Assembly: GCA_018665005.1 (NCBI GenBank)
Contig: JABJEE010000248.1
Location: 1-5,254 of the forward strand
DNA length: 5,254 nt
Source: Flavobacteriales bacterium
Lineage (GTDB): Bacteria; Bacteroidota; Bacteroidia; Flavobacteriales_D; Crocinitomicaceae
Direction of reading: 5' to 3'
The notes under the pieces were generated by a model. It was not told the DNA's origin. It ran no database searches and worked only from the letters and a program-made list of their open reading frames with translations. Shown here in pieces: positions 1 through 5,254 of the stretch. Each line of letters starts with the position of its first letter. Within the stretch, counting starts at the first letter, position 1. A program made the position numbers and the translations under genes.

Positions 1-1623
1 ACTCCTTCTCCCGGAGATGTAATTATTTCTGAGATTTTTGCGGACCCTTCTCCAATTATCGGACTACCAGATGTAGAATATGTAGAAATTTATAATGGTA
101 GTGATAAAATATTTGACCTAAGTAATTGGAAATTAAATGATGCATCATCGAGCGGGACTGTTGGTTCGGGATGGATGCTACCCAACAGCTATGCTGTTTT
201 AGTATCTACATCAGATGTAGACTCTTTTTTGGTTTCAACCTTTCCGGTAACTAGTTTTCCCAGCTTAAATAATGCAGGTGACGACGTAGTTCTGATTGAC
301 CCAAATGGTATACAAATTGACATGGTTTCATATACTGATGATTGGTACAAAGACGACATTAAAAAATCAGGAGGATACTCTCTAGAAATCATTAACCCAA
401 ATGACCCTTGCTCTGATATCAGCAATTGGATTGCATCTATTTCTTCTACGGGAGGGTCTCCCGGTCTTGAAAACTCAGTTTATGATAACACACCAGACGA
501 AGACGCGCCATTTATCATTCAATTGGTCGCATTACCCCCAAACTTTCTAGAAATCTATTTCAGTGAAGGAATGGATTCCTCTTCTCTCGTTAATGCCTCA
601 ATTTATACGGCCCCCGGGTTGACCACTCAAAACATATATGTGGCGAGCTCACCTGCTCAAAGTATGATTATTGAATTCAATGAAAACATCGAAACAGGAA
701 CCTTATATTCAATAAGTGTTCAAAATGCTCAAGATTGCTGGCTAAATTCTAATGAAATGTTTTCCACCTTTGCGATGACAGAAATGGGGACATTCGGAGA
801 CCTCGTAATCAACGAATTTGTTAGTAATCCATATAATGATGGTAAAGATTGGGTTGAGCTTTTCAACAATTCAGAAAAATACATTGATCTGTTGAATTGG
901 CAATTTGCCAATTTCGACAATGACACTATTGACAATTTTGACATGATTAATGATCATTATGTGCTTCAACCAGGAGACCACGTCGTTATTGGAGAAGATT
1001 CTAGCTTTATCATTGAAAATTATCCATCAAGCGTCAGCGGAAAGTTCTTAATTAGCGATCTTCCTACCTACTCTAATGACTCAAGTACCATCTATTTAAT
1101 GAATGGATTTAATTTAATTGACAAAGTATCATACAATTCGGATTGGCACTTTTCTCTTTTGGATGACACGGATGGAGTATCATTAGAACGAATTGACCCT
1201 AATGGCCCATCTGATGACGCTTTCAATTGGCACTCTGCTGCAGAAAATATAGGGTTTGGTACTCCAGGGCGTGTCAACTCTCAATACATTCCTGCCGTTT
1301 ACAGCGGGGAATATAGCTTTACTAACAATGTTTTTTCTCCTGACAATGACGGATTTGAAGATGTCTTACAAGTAACATACGATCTAAATAAGGAAGGTCT
1401 TTTAGGACAAGTTTCTATTTATGACGATAAGGGCAGAATTATTAAAAATCTTTTTAGCAACGAATTATTAGGAACAACGGGCTCTTTCTCATGGGATGGA
1501 ACTACAAATGAGGGGGTTAAAGCGAGTATTGGGGTTTACGTCATGCTTTTTGAAGCTTTTTCAACAGATGGCAGTGTATTTTTTACCCAAACTAAAGCAT
1601 GCACACTTGCAGGTAAAATCTAA
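1..1623 (+). CDS. Lamin-tail-domain secreted surface protein, C-terminal part (5' end outside window)
   Basis: The frame is open from base 1 to the TAA at 1621-1623 and gives 540 residues; the ATG at 175 is internal, because clear domain sequence precedes it. In fragment numbering, a lamin-tail domain spans about 5-160 (starts VIISEIFADP, then EYVEIYN, closes with SLEIINP, NW and GGSPGLENS). An Ig-like segment of the SbsA/Big_5 type follows at about 168-255 (EIYFSEGMD). A second lamin-tail domain covers about 266-428 (LVINEF, DWVELFNNS, SLERIDPNGP, GFGTPGRVNS). The last 100 residues (about 443-540) are FlgD-Ig-like, with FSPDNDGFEDV, VSIYDDKGRI, FSWDGTTNEG and IGVYVM. These domain types are common in large exported Bacteroidota proteins and are all-beta; lamin-tail domains there often sit beside nucleases or adhesive modules. 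No enzymatic domain is visible in this part, so any catalytic activity would lie upstream. Export, possibly by the type IX system, is inferred. The next gene starts 22 bases downstream with no terminator between. Domain identity is fairly sure; the exact function is unknown. Confidence 0.88.
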   Translation, partial: TPSPGDVIISEIFADPSPIIGLPDVEYVEIYNGSDKIFDLSNWKLNDASSSGTVGSGWMLPNSYAVLVSTSDVDSFLVSTFPVTSFPSLNNAGDDVVLIDPNGIQIDMVSYTDDWYKDDIKKSGGYSLEIINPNDPCSDISNWIASISSTGGSPGLENSVYDNTPDEDAPFIIQLVALPPNFLEIYFSEGMDSSSLVNASIYTAPGLTTQNIYVASSPAQSMIIEFNENIETGTLYSISVQNAQDCWLNSNEMFSTFAMTEMGTFGDLVINEFVSNPYNDGKDWVELFNNSEKYIDLLNWQFANFDNDTIDNFDMINDHYVLQPGDHVVIGEDSSFIIENYPSSVSGKFLISDLPTYSNDSSTIYLMNGFNLIDKVSYNSDWHFSLLDDTDGVSLERIDPNGPSDDAFNWHSAAENIGFGTPGRVNSQYIPAVYSGEYSFTNNVFSPDNDGFEDVLQVTYDLNKEGLLGQVSIYDDKGRIIKNLFSNELLGTTGSFSWDGTTNEGVKASIGVYVMLFEAFSTDGSVFFTQTKACTLAGKI

Positions 1624-1636
1624 ATTTGAAGAAATT

Positions 1637-1645
1637 AAAAAAAAC
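1637..1645 (+). promoter_or_regulatory. A-rich translation initiation region of the barrel gene
   Basis: A run of eight A (1637-1644) stands directly before the ATG at 1646, and there is no GGAGG-like sequence at normal spacing. Bacteroidota genes often lack Shine-Dalgarno sites and use A-rich leaders, so this fits the choice of 1646 as start. The role is inferred from position and composition only. Confidence 0.35.
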
Positions 1646-2104
1646 ATGAAGCTGATTATAACCATTTCCATTCTATTCATATCTATTTGGTCTTTTGGAC
1701 AAAATTATTCTACTGCAATTGGAATTAAAGGGGGTTACCCAGGGTTTGGGACAATAAATGCAAAACATTTTATAGGTGCGAATACGGCTCTTGAAGCCAG
1801 TTTAGGCGGCTTCACAAATGAGGGAGGCTCAGGTGCATTTGTAATGCTAGATTATGAAATTAATAGCGCTTTAGAAAGTGGTTTTTCATGGTATTATGGA
1901 GGTGGAGCCTTAATTGGATTCACCAATAATCTTGATGACAGAGCATTTTTACATACAGGGATAAATGGTGTTTTAGGTATAGAATACACTTTTGAAGAAG
2001 TTCCAATCAATTGCTCACTTGATACTGGTCCTTTCATTTTCTTTACACCAAATGTAAGATTTGCATGGGGAGGAGGCCTGGCACTTAGGTATGCAATTAG
2101 ATAA
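1646..2104 (+). CDS. Small outer-membrane beta-barrel protein with signal peptide
   Basis: This 152-residue protein begins with a clear Sec signal peptide: a Lys after Met, a hydrophobic core (LIITISILFISIW) and a probable cleavage site near residues 18-19 (SFGQ). The mature part is built of short alternating segments rich in Gly and aromatic residues (for example AIGIKGGYPGFG, GFSWYYGGGALIG, VRFAWGGGLALRY), typical of a small outer-membrane barrel. The start at 1646 was preferred to an in-frame ATG at 1496, because the longer version would overlap the lamin-tail gene by 128 bases and bury the signal peptide inside the protein. The C-terminus ends in RYAIR rather than the usual terminal aromatic residue, which is slightly unusual for a barrel. 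Its end overlaps the TerB-LETM1 gene by 14 bases, suggesting translational coupling. It could be a small porin-like or structural barrel; no substrate can be deduced. Confidence 0.8.
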   Translation: MKLIITISILFISIWSFGQNYSTAIGIKGGYPGFGTINAKHFIGANTALEASLGGFTNEGGSGAFVMLDYEINSALESGFSWYYGGGALIGFTNNLDDRAFLHTGINGVLGIEYTFEEVPINCSLDTGPFIFFTPNVRFAWGGGLALRYAIR

Positions 2105-3368
2105 AAACAGAATTTCTCCAGGGTCGAAAAATTGGATTTCATTTTTCTTTCACCTGCATCAGCAGGGAGAACTTAATATTGGGTTTAAATTCAAATCTCA
2201 TTCCTTAGAGGACTGCTTGCATTACATATTTAATCAAACTGGTTTATTATACGGCTATCCTGTATCAAATTTATACAGTCCTGAAAAATATGTTTCACAT
2301 CTTACCAGTGAAGAAAAACTTAAACTCCTTCTTTTTGAAAACCTGTTTTTCACCTATAATTACTACCACTCAAATGAAGATGATATCTATGAAAGTTTCA
2401 TTACGTCACTTGCCTCATTTTATGAACATTACGGGAGTAAAATAAGTCTTTGGAATTTGACTTTTGATCAAAACAAAAATATTAAAATCGAAAAGATAAT
2501 TAATGAACGTGTAAAGTTAAAATCCAAAATCGGTGATGGTCGTTATTGGCTAAATCAAAGCTCAAACGGACTTGTTTTTGTTGACGTTTTACTTTATTCA
2601 ACTTTCTTAAAAGAAGACCATTTTGATGCCAAAGCCCTCCATGAAAACATTGTTTTCAATGTGCTTTTTCACATGACAAAGTCTGCTCAAATTGATGGTG
2701 TAATTGAAGAAAAAGAAATGCGTTTACTCATGTATTTACTTCAATCCAGTAATCTAGATGAGGATATAAAACAGCAATTAGAAGCATACATCAGAAATAC
2801 CCTTGACCAAAACATTGAGATAAAATATCCTTCAAACTTGTTGCACCGCAAGTTCATATTTGAGTTATGTGTTTATTTGAATTACGGCACGCATCAAGTC
2901 AAACCTGATGAAGAACGTAAGCTGCGAGAAATTGGCAAACATCTCAATCTGAATCCTTCAGAAGTTGAGGAAGCTTCATTGTTTAGCAGGACATTTATCC
3001 TTAAAAACAGATCGAACCTTTCGATTATTAATCAGGACAAATCACTTTCAGTTTTTTACAAGAATATTCAAAGTAAATGGACACGAATACTTGGAAGGAA
3101 TAAAGAGAAAATCGTAAGTGAGCTTAAAGAAAGTAAGGAGTTCATGGATTTGTTGAGTAAGTCAACAGTAAAAGACTTATCAAATGATGAAAAGGAATTG
3201 ATGAAAAAACAATTTTATGACATTCTTAAAACAATGCCATCGCTCGCCATATTTCTTCTTCCTGGCGGTGCATTATTATTACCAATGATTTCAAAACTAT
3301 TCCCAGAAATGCTTCCAACTTCTTTTCAGGAGAATACAATCGATAATTTCGAAGACCCTGAAAAATAA
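2091..3368 (+). CDS. TerB-like and LETM1-motif membrane-associated protein
   Basis: The 425-residue protein from the ATG at 2091 has three parts. Residues 1-180 form a conserved-looking region I cannot assign (begins ISPGSKNWISFF). Residues about 186-300 hold two TerB-like helical units, each with the acidic-Gly loop and following Glu typical of TerB/DjlA folds: SAQIDGVIEEKEMRLLMYLL and NYGTHQVKPDEERKLREIG, the second followed by LNLNPSEVEEA. Residues about 357-415 match the LETM1 core: LSNDEKELMKKQF, then a Pro-containing hydrophobic segment (MPSLAIFLLPGGALLLPMI) and KLFPEMLPTSFQ. In eukaryotic LETM1, a mitochondrial inner-membrane protein tied to K+/Ca2+ and H+ exchange, this motif holds the membrane helix; here the protein stops about ten residues later, without the ribosome-binding-like domain. 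From memory, databases call similar flavobacterial proteins LETM1-related biofilm-associated protein. A TTG at 2061 would add ten residues, but ATG 2091 fits better. Inner-membrane location and ion or stress function are inferred. The ABC ATPase gene follows with no gap. Confidence 0.85.
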   Translation: MQLDKNRISPGSKNWISFFFHLHQQGELNIGFKFKSHSLEDCLHYIFNQTGLLYGYPVSNLYSPEKYVSHLTSEEKLKLLLFENLFFTYNYYHSNEDDIYESFITSLASFYEHYGSKISLWNLTFDQNKNIKIEKIINERVKLKSKIGDGRYWLNQSSNGLVFVDVLLYSTFLKEDHFDAKALHENIVFNVLFHMTKSAQIDGVIEEKEMRLLMYLLQSSNLDEDIKQQLEAYIRNTLDQNIEIKYPSNLLHRKFIFELCVYLNYGTHQVKPDEERKLREIGKHLNLNPSEVEEASLFSRTFILKNRSNLSIINQDKSLSVFYKNIQSKWTRILGRNKEKIVSELKESKEFMDLLSKSTVKDLSNDEKELMKKQFYDILKTMPSLAIFLLPGGALLLPMISKLFPEMLPTSFQENTIDNFEDPEK

Positions 3369-4292
3369 ATGCTTGAAGTCAAAAACATTTCCTTAAAATT
3401 TGATGCGCCAGTATTAAAAAACATAAGCTTTAAAATAAAAAAAGGCCAAATCATGGGATTGGTCGGTAAAAGTGGCGCAGGTAAATCTTCATTATTAAAT
3501 GTATTGGCGGGTCATTTAACGCCCAACAACGGTGAGGTCTTTTTAAATGGCAATAAACTTCAAAATCCAATAGAGCTTTTGGTTCCAGGATATGAAACAA
3601 TAAAAATCGTTTCACAGGATTACAACTTGGACCCACATCATACCGTAGAAGAAAACATACGCGAAGCACTGATATCACTTGGTGAAATCGAAAAAAACAA
3701 AAGGCTTAAAAAACTAATGAAGCTTCTTAAGCTTACTGATATTTCTAATATAAAAGCCATACATGCATCAGGAGGTGAACAACAAAGATTATCCATTGCA
3801 AGAGCCATTGCTTTAAAGCCAGATATCCTACTTTTAGATGAGCCCTTTTCAAATTTAGATTCTCAGCTTAGGGCCAAATTATTTAATCATATATTGAAAT
3901 TAAGAGATGAAGAAAACATGTCGATCATCATTGTTTCTCATGACGGACAAGATGTTCTTGGATTGTCAGATTTTATTTACTTTTTAAATAATGGAAAACT
4001 AAGCGCAAGAAAAACACCATTCAATTCATACTATAACCTGAAGCATCTGGGTAATTCAAAATTATTTGGCATTGTCAATCAAATTTCCTTTAACGGTAAA
4101 AATCTCCGATTTAGACCTGATGAATATGAAAAAGCAAATGGGATTGATCTCAGGTACGAGAATTCAATTTTTTTAGGGACACATTATTTAAATTATTTTT
4201 CTTCTGGCCTGAGGGAACAAATAATTTTATCCAGCTCCATTCCTTTAGAAAAACTGACATCAATTCGCATCAAAAAAAAACTCACTAATTAA
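3369..4292 (+). CDS. ABC transporter ATP-binding protein with TOBE-like C-terminal extension
   Basis: This 307-residue protein is a complete ABC nucleotide-binding domain. It shows Walker A at 33-41 (GKSGAGKSS), the Q-loop at Q83 (VSQDYN), the signature at 133-137 (ASGGE, followed by QQRLSIARA), Walker B at 152-159 (DILLLDEP, catalytic Glu158), the D-loop SNLD at 161-164 and the switch His191 (IIVSHD). Catalytic residues are intact, so ATP hydrolysis is expected; the signature differs from LSGGQ at its first and last positions. Residues about 230-307 form a beta-rich tail beginning LFGIVNQISF that resembles the TOBE domain of importer ATPases of the PotA/FbpC type, which often has a regulatory role. 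The ATG directly follows the TAA of the TerB-LETM1 gene, so the two are probably translated together. No permease or binding protein is present here, so the transported substrate is unknown; the ATPase may work with a permease encoded elsewhere or in a non-transport role. Confidence 0.93.
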   Translation: MLEVKNISLKFDAPVLKNISFKIKKGQIMGLVGKSGAGKSSLLNVLAGHLTPNNGEVFLNGNKLQNPIELLVPGYETIKIVSQDYNLDPHHTVEENIREALISLGEIEKNKRLKKLMKLLKLTDISNIKAIHASGGEQQRLSIARAIALKPDILLLDEPFSNLDSQLRAKLFNHILKLRDEENMSIIIVSHDGQDVLGLSDFIYFLNNGKLSARKTPFNSYYNLKHLGNSKLFGIVNQISFNGKNLRFRPDEYEKANGIDLRYENSIFLGTHYLNYFSSGLREQIILSSSIPLEKLTSIRIKKKLTN

Positions 4293-4312
4293 CTGTATTT
4301 CAGACCCCGTAT

Positions 4313-4376
4313 AGCTTTAAAACTTGTTGCACATTGGTGTATTAATAACATTTATCTTTTACACTTATTTAAAGCT
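4313..4376. repeat. Widely spaced 9-bp inverted repeat in the intergenic region
   Basis: The arm AGCTTTAAA (4313-4321) is repeated as its exact reverse complement TTTAAAGCT (4368-4376), with 46 bases between them. The loop is long and the arms are AT-rich, so this is not a convincing intrinsic terminator. The arms flank the only promoter candidate of the downstream gene, so they could be paired protein-binding sites. Chance is also possible in such AT-rich DNA. Confidence 0.35.
4334..4360 (+). promoter_or_regulatory. Candidate Bacteroidota-type promoter for the OmpA-like lipoprotein gene
   Basis: A TTG at 4334-4336 and TATCTTTT at 4353-4360 lie 16 bases apart, resembling the Bacteroidota pattern of TTTG and TAnnTTTG, although the usual spacer is nearer 19 and the last base is T instead of G. 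Another TTG at 4327-4329 gives a spacing of 23. The site falls 46 bases before the start codon, inside the only gap longer than 100 bases. A promoter is expected here because the gap breaks the tight gene spacing upstream, but the match itself is weak. Confidence 0.3.
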
Positions 4377-4393
4377 TAACTATCCTTATTTTT

Positions 4394-4402
4394 AAAAAAA
4401 AA
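4394..4402 (+). promoter_or_regulatory. A-rich leader before the lipoprotein start codon
   Basis: Nine consecutive A (4394-4402) end four bases before the ATG at 4407, and no Shine-Dalgarno match is present. An in-frame TAA at 4377-4379 lies upstream and no other ATG intervenes in that frame, which supports 4407 as the start. Confidence 0.35.
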
Positions 4403-4406
4403 CCTC

Positions 4407-5254
4407 ATGAGAATTCCCTTATTTATATTCATTTGCTCTATTTTAAGTCTTATAATGGTTGGATGCGCATCCAATAATACATTAAGAAAGCCCCTTTTTG
4501 AAAGCACTACATACAAAGGAGAAAAGGGAGAAAAAGGAGTGAACAACTTAAACAAGAATAGAGCTGAACGAGAAAAAGAGCATTTTTTAGCTCTCGAAAA
4601 AGCCGATGAAGCAAAAAGAATTCTAGAGGCCGAGCAGGTAGAGATGAATAAAATTGATACTACCGAAAGAGTTGGAGAGATCGAGATGGCACTTCAAAAA
4701 ATCTATGAAAGAACTGAAAAAATTATCGAGGAATTAAACTCAACATCCCCATACTCTTTCAATGGGCATGAAAAAACGCTAAAATTAGCTGCCGAGCTTA
4801 ATGATTTAATGCAAAATTACATTGAGCCTTTGACAAAAATGATTGAAGCTAACAAGGAAGTTAAAAAAATTGGAGGAGACATCAGTTTCAACATAGGCAG
4901 CTCAGAATTAAACAATAATGGTAAAAAAGAAATATCCAAACTAATCAAATCCATTAAAACAGACATTAAAAACTGGGATGAATACCTTGAAAACCATAAT
5001 GTGAACATATTTAAAGATTCTGTTTACCGATTAATGATTATTGTAAACGGTTATGCTGATGCTCAAGGAAATGAACAAAAAAACCTTCAACTCTCGAAAT
5101 TGCGAGCTGAATCTGTAGCAAATGAAATACTAGAGCAGGTTAACGAATATGATTTTGGTCAAGAATTATTAATTGATGTCGACATAAAAGGTCGAGGCGA
5201 AGCCACCCCACCCAACCTAAACGAAAAAGATCTTAAAGCAAACAGTCCTGAAAG
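4407..5254 (+). CDS. OmpA-family peptidoglycan-binding lipoprotein (3' end outside window)
   Basis: The frame is open from ATG 4407 to the window end, giving 282 residues without a stop. A lipoprotein signal peptide covers residues 1-20, with a hydrophobic core (IPLFIFICSILSLI) and a lipobox MVGC, so Cys20 would be lipidated; Met at -3 is somewhat off consensus. Residues about 48-150 are charged and rich in Glu, Lys and Ala (for example REKEHFLALEKADEAKRI), predicting a long helix or coiled coil as a spacer. An OmpA-like domain starts near 156 (GGDISFNIGSSELNNNGKKE) and contains NGYADAQG and NLQLSKLRAESV; Asp218 and Arg233 match the family's two peptidoglycan-contacting residues. The stretch between the first strand and the NGYAD motif is longer than in minimal OmpA domains. 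The sequence ends just after GRGEATPP, a point usually close to the domain end, so probably only a short tail is missing. The role would be anchoring the membrane to peptidoglycan. It is separated from the ABC gene by 114 bases and is probably transcribed on its own. Confidence 0.88.
   Translation, partial: MRIPLFIFICSILSLIMVGCASNNTLRKPLFESTTYKGEKGEKGVNNLNKNRAEREKEHFLALEKADEAKRILEAEQVEMNKIDTTERVGEIEMALQKIYERTEKIIEELNSTSPYSFNGHEKTLKLAAELNDLMQNYIEPLTKMIEANKEVKKIGGDISFNIGSSELNNNGKKEISKLIKSIKTDIKNWDEYLENHNVNIFKDSVYRLMIIVNGYADAQGNEQKNLQLSKLRAESVANEILEQVNEYDFGQELLIDVDIKGRGEATPPNLNEKDLKANSPE

Noticed and set aside
1496..1645. In-frame N-terminal extension of the barrel gene from an ATG at 1496
   Set aside because: It would overlap the lamin-tail gene by 128 bases and push the signal peptide into the protein interior; the ATG at 1646 begins exactly at a typical signal peptide.
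2067..2076. GGGGAGGAGG resembling a Shine-Dalgarno site for the TerB-LETM1 gene
   Set aside because: It is 14 bases from the ATG, too far for normal spacing, and encodes the Gly-rich strand of the barrel; Bacteroidota seldom depend on such sites.
2061..2090. TTG start at 2061 for the TerB-LETM1 gene
   Set aside because: It adds only ten residues that lie wholly within the barrel gene, and an ATG at 2091 directly precedes the conserved-looking sequence.
3451..3678. Minus-strand open frame of 75 codons inside the ABC ATPase gene
   Set aside because: It is antisense to the Walker A and Q-loop region, whose conserved protein sequence explains the base pattern.
4293..4380. Intrinsic terminator after the ABC ATPase gene
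   Set aside because: No GC-rich stem followed by a T run is seen; the only inverted repeat has a 46-base loop and AT-rich arms.
4513..4535. Short GEK repeat (KGEKGEKG) as a possible tandem repeat element
   Set aside because: Only two copies of a three-residue unit in a low-complexity charged linker; not enough to call a repeat.
4817..5008. Minus-strand open frame of 63 codons inside the lipoprotein gene
   Set aside because: It lies antisense to a well-supported OmpA-like coding region and has no recognisable domain or start context.

Overview
The window looks like a piece of an AT-rich Bacteroidota chromosome, most likely a marine or aquatic Flavobacteriales-type lineage. The evidence is a lamin-tail/FlgD-like surface protein, a small Bacteroidota-style outer-membrane barrel, a TerB-LETM1 protein of the kind annotated in flavobacteria, an OmpA-like lipoprotein, A-rich tracts rather than Shine-Dalgarno sites in front of two genes, and strong A/T third-position codon use. 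Placement below the phylum is inference. All five genes are on the + strand and fill nearly the whole window.

Layout. (1) 1-1623: the C-terminal 540 residues of a large secreted protein with two lamin-tail domains, an Ig-like domain between them and a FlgD-like C-terminal domain; its start lies upstream of the window. (2) 1646-2104: a 152-residue predicted outer-membrane beta-barrel with a signal peptide. (3) 2091-3368: a 425-residue protein with two TerB-like helical segments and a C-terminal LETM1 core motif. (4) 3369-4292: an ABC ATPase with all catalytic motifs and a TOBE-like tail. (5) 4293-4406: the only real intergenic gap, with a 9-bp inverted repeat and a weak promoter candidate. (6) 4407-5254: an OmpA-like lipoprotein with a coiled-coil spacer, cut by the window end just before its C-terminus.

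Genes 1 to 4 have gaps of 22, -14 and 0 bases and no visible terminator between them, so they probably form one transcription unit. The closest link is between the TerB-LETM1 protein and the ABC ATPase: the stop codon of one is followed directly by the start codon of the other. No ABC permease is visible in the window. The common theme is the cell envelope: surface protein, outer-membrane barrel, membrane-linked TerB-LETM1 protein, ATPase and peptidoglycan-binding lipoprotein. I see no mobile element, CRISPR array, tRNA, rRNA or defence system. The part most worth following is the TerB-LETM1/ABC-ATPase pair, whose joint function is not obvious from the sequence.
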